A stretch of 5,235 nt of DNA from an uncultured Campylobacter sp. (lineage in GTDB: Bacteria; Campylobacterota; Campylobacteria; Campylobacterales; Campylobacteraceae). The DNA is taken from assembly GCF_938045225.1 (NCBI RefSeq), contig NZ_CALINL010000150.1, positions 1 through 5,235 on the forward strand, written 5' to 3'. Every line of letters begins with the position of its first letter. Position 1 is the first letter of the stretch. The notes beneath the pieces are model-generated. The model had not been told where the DNA came from and searched no databases. It worked only from the letters and a program-made list of their open reading frames with translations. Shown here in pieces: positions 1 to 5,235 of the stretch. Both the position numbers and the translations under genes were made by a program.

Positions 1-1100
1 TTTCGCTCTCCTTGCCCGTTTTTACCGTGCTTTTCTTTAACTACGAACCTTACCATTTTTTCATCAGACAGCTTGTCGTGGGGGCGATCGGGATATTTTT
101 GATGTGGGGCATCTCTCGCCTAGATCCCGATAAGTCGATGGTTTGGATCGGCTTTTGTCTGTTTGGATTTTGCGCTATCGCGATGGGAGCTATGCACGCG
201 CTACCTAGCTCGCTGGTTACCGATGCGGGAGGAGCTAAGCGCTGGATACGTTTGCCGGGCTTTTCTCTAGCGCCTGTCGAGTTTTTTAAGATCGGTTTCG
301 TTTACTTTTTGGCATGGAGTTTCGCGCGCAAGATCGACGGCAGTAAAAAGAGCCTAAAGCAGGAATTTAAGCTCATTTTGCCTTATATGTTTTTGTTTTT
401 GATAGCCGTTTATCTCATCGCCATCCTTCAAAACGACCTCGGCCAAGTCGTCGTTTTGGCGCTTACGCTTATCGTTATGATGCTTTTTGCCGGTACTAGC
501 AAGCGGCTTTTCGTCATCGGCATGGCGGGCGCTTCGGTACTTGCTATCGTGGCTATTTTTACGTCGGAACACCGAATTTTACGTATAAAATCATGGTGGG
601 GCACGGTGCAAAATATGGTCCTTTCGCTTATGCCCGAAAATATGGCAAATATGTTTCGCGTCGAGGGCGTGCCGGAGCCTTATCAGATCTCGCATTCGCT
701 AAATGCCATAAAGCACGGCGGATTTTTCGGCGAGGGGCTGGGAGCCGGCGTGTTTAAGCTCGGATTTTTGAGCGAAGTGCACACGGACTTCGTACTTGCC
801 GGTATCGCCGAAGAAGTCGGGGTACTGGGGATACTTATCATCACGTCGCTTCTTTTAATTTTGCTTTTCCGCATCTTTCGCGTCTCGTCAAGGAGCGAAA
901 ACAAGGTCTACCACCTCTTTACGCTCGGCGTCGGGCTTCTCATCTCGTTTTCGTTTATCATGAACTCATACGGCATCACCTCGATCACGCCTATCAAGGG
1001 CATCGCCGTACCGTTTCTAAGCTACGGCGGCAGCTCGATCCTAGCGCTTTGCATAGGGGTCGGCATGGTGCTGATGGTGAGTAAAAAAGTAAAAGATTGA
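1..1100 (+). CDS. ftsW: FtsW, SEDS peptidoglycan glycosyltransferase of the divisome (5' partial)
   Basis: Polytopic inner-membrane SEDS protein that polymerises lipid II into glycan strands during septation, normally with a class B PBP partner. The frame is open to the left edge. The TTG at base 12 is probably internal, because the codons before it (S-L-S) continue a membrane helix and family members carry roughly 25 more residues. Visible family marks are GAKRWI with a following PxE (about bases 231-285), QNDLG (429-443), the GGFFGEGLG block (about 717-743), HTDF (780-791) whose Asp codon at 786-788 matches the essential Asp of SEDS enzymes, and the C-terminal PFLSYGGSS signature (1011-1037). 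Many hydrophobic segments agree with about ten membrane helices. RodA is the main alternative; the adjoining murG favours FtsW. A segment of about 30 residues between SWWG and PYQ (600-680) looks longer than in E. coli. The gene ends in TGA, 70 bases before murG on the same strand, so co-transcription is likely. Confidence 0.93.
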   Translation, partial: SLSLPVFTVLFFNYEPYHFFIRQLVVGAIGIFLMWGISRLDPDKSMVWIGFCLFGFCAIAMGAMHALPSSLVTDAGGAKRWIRLPGFSLAPVEFFKIGFVYFLAWSFARKIDGSKKSLKQEFKLILPYMFLFLIAVYLIAILQNDLGQVVVLALTLIVMMLFAGTSKRLFVIGMAGASVLAIVAIFTSEHRILRIKSWWGTVQNMVLSLMPENMANMFRVEGVPEPYQISHSLNAIKHGGFFGEGLGAGVFKLGFLSEVHTDFVLAGIAEEVGVLGILIITSLLLILLFRIFRVSSRSENKVYHLFTLGVGLLISFSFIMNSYGITSITPIKGIAVPFLSYGGSSILALCIGVGMVLMVSKKVKD

Positions 1101-1140
1101 GCTTAAATTTGACTTGCGGCATGGTAAGGCAAATTTAAGC
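1101..1140. repeat. 11-bp perfect inverted repeat directly after ftsW
   Basis: GCTTAAATTTG at 1101-1111 is matched by CAAATTTAAGC at 1130-1140. After one mismatch, three more pairs (1113-1115 with 1126-1128) tighten the loop. The element starts at the base after the ftsW stop codon. No U-run follows on the plus strand, so it is not a standard intrinsic terminator; a 3'-end stabilising or attenuating hairpin inside an ftsW-murG transcript is possible but inferred. The same 10-base arm recurs at the end of htpG. Confidence 0.7.
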
Positions 1141-1158
1141 ACTTCAAACTTAAAAGGC

Positions 1159-1164
1159 AAGGAG
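1159..1164 (+). promoter_or_regulatory. Ribosome binding site that fixes the TTG start of murG
   Basis: AAGGAG lies six bases before the TTG at 1171. No ATG or GTG occurs in frame between this TTG and the glycine-rich loop of MurG, so this strong Shine-Dalgarno is the main support for the TTG start and for the long N-terminus. Confidence 0.8.
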
Positions 1165-1170
1165 TAAAAT

Positions 1171-2295
1171 TTGACGTCTGAAAATTTAAAAGACAAAGAA
1201 CAAAATTCAGCTGAAATTTCGCCGTCAAATTTAACTAGCGGCGAAGCCCGAGATAAAACCGAAAGCGGCACTATCGTTATCTGCGGCGGCGGTACGGGCG
1301 GACATCTAGCCGTCGCAAAAGCTCTAAACGAGGAGCTAGTTTCGCGCGGATGTAGGACGATATTTGTAGGATCTAGCAGCGGACAGGATAAAATGTGGTT
1401 TGAAAACGACGCTGCATTTAGCGAGAAATTTTTCCTGCCTAGCAGCGGCGTAGTAAATAAAAAAGGGCTAGGCAAGCTTTTTTCGCTTTTTAATATCCTA
1501 AATTTAGCCTTTAAATGCCGCAAAATTTTTAAGACTCATGCTGTTAAAGCCGTCGTTAGCGTAGGCGGATACAGCGCGGCGCCTGCGGCATTTGCGGCGA
1601 TCATCTCACGCACGCCGCTTTTTATCCATGAGCAAAACGCCGTGATCGGCAATCTAAACAAACTCCTAAAACCGCTTGCGAAGGGCTTTTTTAGCTCGTA
1701 TTTTAAGCCCGTTTTTAGCTATCCCGTCGCGGAGAGATTTTTTAGCGCAGCTAGGCTTCGCAGCGAGCTAAAAACAGTGATATTTTTAGGCGGTTCGCAA
1801 GGTGCGGCGGCGATAAATTCGTTAGCCTTAAAGCTGGCTCCCGTTTTTAAAGAAAAAAGCATAAAAATAATCCATCAATGCGGCAAAAACGCGCTTGAAA
1901 GCTTGCAAGAGGAGTATAAAAAGCTGGGTCTTGGCAGCGATGAGCTCGATCTTTTTGACTTTGATTCCAAAATAGAGCTTAAGATAAGCCGCGCCGATCT
2001 AGCGATAAGCCGCGCAGGAGCGGGCACGCTATGGGAGCTCACGGCAAATGCGCTGCCTAGCGTATTCGTGCCTTATCCTTACGCCGCAAACAACCATCAG
2101 GTCTTTAACGCGAAATTTCTCGTGGATCAAAATTTGGCCAAATTTTGCTTTCAAAAAGGCGGCGAGATCGATGCGGATGAGATGCTAAATTTGATAAATG
2201 AGATGGATATAGCGCAAATTTCAAGCAAGCTTTCCAAGCAGATAGATAACGGCGGCGCACGAAAAATCGTGGATGAAATTTTAAAAGATATTTAA
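1171..2295 (+). CDS. murG: MurG, UDP-GlcNAc:lipid I N-acetylglucosaminyltransferase
   Basis: Transfers GlcNAc from UDP-GlcNAc to lipid I (undecaprenyl-PP-MurNAc-pentapeptide), giving lipid II, at the cytoplasmic face of the inner membrane; FtsW, encoded upstream, uses the product. GT-B fold, family GT28. The N-terminal Rossmann half carries GGGTGGH (residues 39-45), VSVGGYSAAP (129-138) and HEQNAVIGN (153-161). The C-terminal half carries FLGGSQGA (205-212), the SRAGAGTLWEL block (280-290) with the conserved R.GA.T..E pattern, and PYPYAANNHQ (301-310), whose final Gln matches the conserved sugar-nucleotide contact. At 374 residues it is slightly longer than the usual 340-360, because about 30 hydrophilic residues precede the first strand; campylobacter relatives as I recall them begin almost at that strand. 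The TTG start is set by a good Shine-Dalgarno. ISRA is encoded twice by a 12-base direct repeat (1983-1994, 2004-2015). The stop lies inside an inverted repeat. Confidence 0.95.
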   Translation: MTSENLKDKEQNSAEISPSNLTSGEARDKTESGTIVICGGGTGGHLAVAKALNEELVSRGCRTIFVGSSSGQDKMWFENDAAFSEKFFLPSSGVVNKKGLGKLFSLFNILNLAFKCRKIFKTHAVKAVVSVGGYSAAPAAFAAIISRTPLFIHEQNAVIGNLNKLLKPLAKGFFSSYFKPVFSYPVAERFFSAARLRSELKTVIFLGGSQGAAAINSLALKLAPVFKEKSIKIIHQCGKNALESLQEEYKKLGLGSDELDLFDFDSKIELKISRADLAISRAGAGTLWELTANALPSVFVPYPYAANNHQVFNAKFLVDQNLAKFCFQKGGEIDADEMLNLINEMDIAQISSKLSKQIDNGGARKIVDEILKDI

Positions 2296-2328
2296 ATTTA
2301 CGGCAGAGCGTTAATTTTAAATATCTTT
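2284..2328. terminator. Possible weak bidirectional terminator between convergent genes
   Basis: Thirteen bases at 2284-2296 are perfectly complementary to 2316-2328 (AAAGATATTTAAA and its reverse complement); three further pairs follow inward after one T-T mismatch. It spans the murG stop codon and sits between murG and the oppositely oriented gene ending at 2368. The stem is almost all A/T and no long T-run follows on either strand, only CTTTTAAAATTT on the minus strand, so terminator activity is uncertain. The rest of the 72-base gap is AT-rich, with a 12-base palindrome at 2339-2350. Confidence 0.35.
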
Positions 2329-2367
2329 GTACTTTGTAAATTTTAAAATTAGTTTATAAAATCGTCT

Positions 2368-2997
2368 TTATTCTCGCAACTCGTAAACTAGATAGTGATA
2401 CACGAGCTCGCCGGTTTGCAGGCTTTGGCCGCTAAAAACCGGTTTTATCATCGCGGCGATCTTATCACAAACGCTGATTATCTCGGCTAAAAGTAGCTGA
2501 TCGCCTCTGCTTTTTGCCACAAAAACCGAATAAAGTAAAAATTTATACGCCATCTTAAACTCGCCCAAAATCACGTTTGAGATGATACTAGCCTGCATTT
2601 TTAGTAGTTTATCTAGTCTTGATTGCGCTTTGAGCAGCTCGGCTAGTTGCGTCTTTACGGCGCGCAGACGAGCCGCGTCTTTATCAAAGAAGCTTCGTCT
2701 TTTGTATTTTTGCATGATGGCGCTTTGAGCTTGCAGGAGTTTGGTTATATCCTTGATATTTTTCGCAGCGACTTGGAGTTTTTGATTTGCCGCCGTGCTT
2801 ATGCCGTTTTTCTCGCTTTTTAGCGATATCTCTAGCAAGATCTGCGAGAGATAGGCGCTGACGTTGGCGTAGTAATCCTCGTTGTCAAAAACAGCCGAAA
2901 AATATCCGCTAGCCTTTATTCCTCGCTCTTTGACCGCGCTTGCTAGAGTGCTAAACTGCGTTGCGCTCATGATCGCTTCTTGCGGCTTGATATTCAT
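2368..2997 (-). CDS. Hypothetical helical protein, second gene after the PAS sensor
   Basis: I do not recognise this 209-residue protein. The composition suggests an all-helical, soluble cytoplasmic protein: no signal peptide and no convincing membrane helix. Residues about 75-140 are rich in Lys, Ala, Leu and Gln with hydrophobic spacing that fits a coiled coil or helical bundle, including a basic patch KYKRR (97-101). A more hydrophobic amphipathic stretch covers about 147-162, and the C-terminus is Tyr-rich (VYHYLVYELRE). The ATG at 2995-2997 has only a weak Shine-Dalgarno; an in-frame ATG ten codons in is a second choice, also weakly supported. An in-frame stop lies 12 codons upstream with no other start between. 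It follows the PAS gene on the same strand after 55 bases and is probably co-transcribed, so a link to energy taxis or motility is possible, but that is only context. No conserved catalytic motif was seen. Confidence 0.8.
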   Translation of the reverse strand: MNIKPQEAIMSATQFSTLASAVKERGIKASGYFSAVFDNEDYYANVSAYLSQILLEISLKSEKNGISTAANQKLQVAAKNIKDITKLLQAQSAIMQKYKRRSFFDKDAARLRAVKTQLAELLKAQSRLDKLLKMQASIISNVILGEFKMAYKFLLYSVFVAKSRGDQLLLAEIISVCDKIAAMIKPVFSGQSLQTGELVYHYLVYELRE

Positions 2998-3025
2998 TTT
3001 TTCAAGTTCGTTAGGCTTGTTTTTG

Positions 3026-3037
3026 GGTATTTATACC
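3026..3037 (-). promoter_or_regulatory. Possible -10 box or small operator-like palindrome ahead of the hypothetical gene
   Basis: The minus strand reads GGTATAAATACC, an interrupted palindrome (5-base arms, 2-base spacer) that contains a TATAAA -10-like hexamer at 3030-3035, about 33 bases before the ATG at 2997. It could give the second gene its own promoter, with a site for a dimeric regulator over the -10. Only the sequence likeness supports this. Confidence 0.25.
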
Positions 3038-3052
3038 GCCAAAGACGAGATC

Positions 3053-3559
3053 TTATATCTGCCCTCGTTGAATTTTATGCACTAGCTCGTCGTAGCTGAC
3101 GCCGGCGCTGGCTAAAATTTGCCCCAGTAACTTGCTTGAGGCCTCCATGCCGCCGCTTTTTTCTGCCTCAAGCAGCTGCCTATATATGCCCTCAATAAAT
3201 TTGACGCCTTCTGGATTTGGCTTGCGGCGAACGGAGTAGTAGCCGATGATCTCGCCGTTAGCGCCTAGCGAAGCCGTGACGTTTGCAAATACCCAGTAAA
3301 AGCCGCCGTCAAAGCTCTTGTTTTTAACGAATGCAAATATCTCCTGCTTTGCCTTGATACGATCCCATAGTAGTTTAAACACGACGCGCGGCATATCGGG
3401 ATGTCTGATGATGTTGTGCGGTTTATGCAAAAGTTGCTCTTGCGTCGCGCCGACGATCTTTAAAAACGGCTGATTGCAGTAGGTTATCTTGCCCTTCAGA
3501 TCGGTTTTTGATACGATAAAATCTTCTTCTTTTACGAAATACTCTTTATTCTCGTTCAC
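3053..3559 (-). CDS. PAS-domain sensor protein, CetB/Aer-like (energy taxis)
   Basis: A 168-residue soluble protein made of one PAS domain (about residues 8-113) and a helical tail (about 115-168), with no membrane helix, HAMP or output domain. It shows the Aer-type PAS signature: Thr-Tyr-Cys-Asn in an ITYCNQPF strand (25-32), the strongly conserved RHPDMP (52-57) followed by VFKLLWDRI (60-68), FAFVKNK (75-81), YWVFANVT (88-95) and YYSVRRKPN (107-115). In E. coli Aer the matching Arg-His-x-Asp stretch is needed for FAD binding, so a flavin cofactor is likely. Length and tail (AEKSGG at 132-137) closely resemble Campylobacter jejuni CetB as I recall it; CetB works with the membrane signaller CetA in redox/energy taxis. 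The related CetC protein is an alternative, so no symbol is given. No cetA lies in the window. The GTG start is supported by AAGG six bases upstream and a good -10 box. The gene leads a probable two-gene unit with the hypothetical gene. Confidence 0.88.
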   Translation of the reverse strand: MNENKEYFVKEEDFIVSKTDLKGKITYCNQPFLKIVGATQEQLLHKPHNIIRHPDMPRVVFKLLWDRIKAKQEIFAFVKNKSFDGGFYWVFANVTASLGANGEIIGYYSVRRKPNPEGVKFIEGIYRQLLEAEKSGGMEASSKLLGQILASAGVSYDELVHKIQRGQI

Positions 3560-3565
3560 TTCATA

Positions 3566-3569
3566 CCTT
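3566..3569 (-). promoter_or_regulatory. Shine-Dalgarno deciding the GTG start of the PAS gene
   Basis: AAGG on the minus strand lies six bases before the GTG at 3559-3557. A nearer ATG (3564-3562) is in another frame, stops after two codons and is only one base from the AAGG, too close to be used well. This favours GTG. Confidence 0.65.
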
Positions 3570-3582
3570 AAATTTTTCGGTA

Positions 3583-3588
3583 ATTATA
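3583..3588 (-). promoter_or_regulatory. Sigma-70-type -10 box for the PAS gene
   Basis: A perfect TATAAT on the minus strand, preceded by T-rich sequence (ATATTTGGT). There is no good -35 hexamer 17 bases upstream (GCTACA), which fits campylobacter promoters, where the -35 is weak or replaced by periodic T-rich DNA. Transcription would begin near 3576, leaving a leader of about 15-20 bases before the GTG. Confidence 0.65.
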
Positions 3589-3722
3589 ACCAAATATTAC
3601 GCAAATGTAGCTTACTCATTTTTTCAATCCAGATAGCAAACGCCTATTAAATCAAAATTTGACGCCGTAAATTTAAGAGCAAGGGCGAGCGGATTTTACT
3701 ATGTAGATTTGAGTGAGATTTT

Positions 3723-3759
3723 AAAAAAACTCGGCGACAAATTTAACTCCGTCGCCGAG
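3723..3759 (-). terminator. Rho-independent terminator of htpG
   Basis: On the minus strand CTCGGCGAC (3759-3751) pairs perfectly with GTCGCCGAG (3738-3730) around a 12-base loop, followed directly by seven T (3729-3723). The GC-rich stem and T-run lie 32 bases beyond the htpG stop codon. The plus strand has no comparable T-run, so it acts for htpG only. Confidence 0.88.
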
Positions 3760-3763
3760 CTAA

Positions 3764-3792
3764 AAATTTAAGCCTCAAAAAGGCTTAAATTT
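3764..3792. repeat. 12-bp perfect inverted repeat overlapping the htpG stop codon
   Basis: AAATTTAAGCCT (3764-3775) and AGGCTTAAATTT (3781-3792) are perfect reverse complements around a five-base loop. On the minus strand the first arm includes two bases of the htpG TAA stop and the hairpin is followed by TTTA, then by the GC-rich terminator, giving two hairpins in tandem. It shares the 10-base word GCTTAAATTT with the inverted repeat behind ftsW. Confidence 0.7.
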
Positions 3793-5235
3793 AGATCGCT
3801 TTGAGTAGGATTTTAGTTAGCTTTTTACTAAATGCCGACGGATCGTCGATAGCGACGCCTTCGTTTAGCTTAGCCATATCCAAAAGCAGCTCCGCCGCGT
3901 CATAGATCATCGCCTCGTTTTGAGATAGTTTTTCAAAGAGTTCGTGCTTTGGATTTATCTCCAGTATCGGCAAGATTTTACCCGCACTATGCCCCATCTG
4001 CTTTAGCATCATCTGCGTAGCGTAGTCAGGATCGTTTTTATCATAGACGATGACGGCGGCGCTTTCGCTTAGGCGTGAGCTTAGTTTCACGTCCTTGACC
4101 TCGTCTTTTAGGATCTCTTTCATCTTGGTTAGCAGCGTGGCAAATTTACCCTCGTCGGCTTCGTCTTTTTCCGGTTTGATCTCGGTGTCGATATCGGTAT
4201 GATTTACCGCTTTTATCGGTGTTTTGTCGTAGTCTTGCACCATCGGCATGACGATAGAGTCTATCTCCTCGTCCATGATGAGCACTTCTATCCCTTCAGC
4301 CTTAAAGCTCTCTAAAAGCGGCGAATTTCTTAGCATCGTTTCGTTATTTCCGCTGATGTAGTAGATTGATTTTTGACCGTCTTTCATCGCGTCTTCGTAC
4401 TCTTTTAGGCTGACTAGTCCCTCGCGCTTGCTTGATTTAAAGAGGCAAAGGTCTAAAATTTGCTCCTTTTCGCTGCTAAATCCGTAAAGCCCCTCTTTGA
4501 TCACCTTGCCGAATATTTTATAAAATTTGATATATTTTTCTCTATCTTTTTCTTTTAGCTTGGCTAGTTCGCCCAGGATTTTCTTAACACTTTGCTCCTT
4601 GACGCTGCGCATTATGCTGTTTTCTTGCAGGATTTCGCGGCTGACGTTTAGCGGCAAATCCTCAACGTCAATGATACCGCGGACAAATCTAAGATAAGGC
4701 GGCAGCATCTCTTTGGCGTCGTCACTGATAAATACGCTTTTGACGTAGAGTTTCACGCCGCTTTGATAGTCCACGCGAAATAGATCAAAGGGCTCGCTAG
4801 CCGGCACGAAAAATAGGGTAGTGTACTCGATCTTGCCCTCGGCTTTCGTGTGAACGCACAGTAGCGGATCTTCGCTATCATGCGAGGTTTGTTTATAAAA
4901 GTCGTTATAGTCAGCCTCTTTTAGCGCGCTTTTACTCATTTTCCAAAGTGCGGAAGCCTTATTTATCTGCACGTTTTTGATCTCGTACGAGCCCTCTTTT
5001 TCGCCATCTTTAGGCGCTACGTACTCTTCTTTATCCGCAAATATCGGATACGGGATGTGGTTGGAGTATTTTTTGACGATGTTTTCTATGCGGTAGGACT
5101 CGGCAAACTCGTCATCTTTTAAATAAAGCGTGATCGAGGTGCCGTGGCTATCTTTTTGCGCGGGCGAGATTTCGTAGGTTTTAGCGTCCGAACTCCACAT
5201 AAAGGCCTCTTCGCCAAGTGCCTTTTTACTCACGA
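3791..5235 (-). CDS. htpG: HtpG, bacterial Hsp90 chaperone (5' partial)
   Basis: ATP-dependent cytosolic homodimeric chaperone that remodels client proteins, usually with DnaK. The window holds the last 480 or so codons; the GTG at 5231-5233 is an internal Val in a VSKKA segment, not a start, and the frame runs off the window. Compared with about 610-625 residues in the family, roughly 130 N-terminal residues, with the nucleotide-contacting motifs of the GHKL ATPase, are outside. Numbering from that Val as residue 1: the end of the ATPase domain with GTSITLYL (31-38); the middle domain with INKASALW (90-97), DYNDFYKQTSHD (108-119), KLYVKSVFI (161-169), LRFVRGIID (181-189) and LPLNVSREILQ (193-203), whose Arg199 matches the ATPase-stimulating Arg of the middle domain (E. 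coli Arg336); then KDGQKSIYYISG (284-295). The C-terminal dimerisation domain includes VKDVKLSSRL (379-388). No charged linker or MEEVD tail, as usual in bacteria. A strong terminator follows. No truncation or frameshift is seen inside the window. Confidence 0.96.
   Translation of the reverse strand, partial: VSKKALGEEAFMWSSDAKTYEISPAQKDSHGTSITLYLKDDEFAESYRIENIVKKYSNHIPYPIFADKEEYVAPKDGEKEGSYEIKNVQINKASALWKMSKSALKEADYNDFYKQTSHDSEDPLLCVHTKAEGKIEYTTLFFVPASEPFDLFRVDYQSGVKLYVKSVFISDDAKEMLPPYLRFVRGIIDVEDLPLNVSREILQENSIMRSVKEQSVKKILGELAKLKEKDREKYIKFYKIFGKVIKEGLYGFSSEKEQILDLCLFKSSKREGLVSLKEYEDAMKDGQKSIYYISGNNETMLRNSPLLESFKAEGIEVLIMDEEIDSIVMPMVQDYDKTPIKAVNHTDIDTEIKPEKDEADEGKFATLLTKMKEILKDEVKDVKLSSRLSESAAVIVYDKNDPDYATQMMLKQMGHSAGKILPILEINPKHELFEKLSQNEAMIYDAAELLLDMAKLNEGVAIDDPSAFSKKLTKILLKAI

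Noticed and set aside
354..904. Two short minus-strand open frames inside ftsW (354-572 and 683-904)
   Set aside because: Fully antisense to clearly conserved ftsW codons, with basic low-complexity translations and no supporting signals.
1041..1523. 160-codon open frame on the minus strand across the ftsW-murG junction
   Set aside because: It lies antisense to ftsW and murG, has low-complexity Lys/Phe/Ser-rich translation derived from AAATTT words, and no family likeness or convincing ribosome site. Treated as a shadow frame.
1983..2015. 12-base direct repeat GATAAGCCGCGC (1983-1994 and 2004-2015) in murG
   Set aside because: In frame and explained by the repeated residues I-S-R-A around the conserved SRAGA motif; too short to suggest a mobile or phase-variable element.
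2339..2350. 12-base palindrome AATTTTAAAATT between convergent genes
   Set aside because: Only A and T, likely by chance in AT-rich intergenic DNA; no hairpin-plus-T-run architecture.
2882..3085. 67-codon plus-strand frame with a hydrophobic middle
   Set aside because: Antisense to the N-terminus of the 209-residue gene and the end of the PAS gene; the hydrophobic look comes from reading helical codons backwards.
3592..3624. Tiny minus-strand frame (MSKLHLRNIWL) just upstream of the PAS -10 box
   Set aside because: Eleven codons ending in the -10 box itself, upstream of the predicted transcription start, with no Shine-Dalgarno of note.

Overview
The window looks like a chromosomal segment from the Campylobacterota, most likely a relatively GC-rich Campylobacter of the C. 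showae / rectus / curvus / gracilis type. This rests on protein likeness (a CetB-type PAS sensor, and FtsW, MurG and HtpG of campylobacter character), on a -10 box without a clear -35, and on the heavy use of the word AAATTT. The species is an inference. No mobile element, CRISPR array, tRNA or rRNA was seen.

Layout. (1) Bases 1-2295, plus strand: the 3' part of ftsW (lipid II polymerase of the divisome) followed by murG (lipid II synthase). The 70-base gap between them holds a perfect 11-bp inverted repeat and a strong Shine-Dalgarno for a TTG start. MurG makes lipid II and FtsW polymerises it, so the two genes cover consecutive peptidoglycan steps. (2) Bases 2296-2367: a short convergent gap with a 13-bp AT-rich inverted repeat that may act as a weak two-way terminator. 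(3) Bases 2368-3559, minus strand: a two-gene unit, a CetB/Aer-like PAS redox or energy-taxis sensor transcribed first and an unrecognised helical 209-residue protein second, with a good -10 promoter box ahead of the PAS gene. (4) Bases 3560-3790: intergenic, with the PAS promoter at one end and the htpG terminator (GC-rich hairpin plus seven T) at the other. (5) Bases 3791-5235, minus strand: htpG (Hsp90 chaperone), 5'-truncated by the window edge, lacking its ATP-binding core here.

This is mostly ordinary core-genome sequence and no clear novel system was found. The points most worth a second look are the dense, uneven AAATTT words, the GCTTAAATTT hairpins shared by two gene ends, the roughly 30-residue N-terminal extension of MurG, and the unknown protein paired with the PAS sensor.
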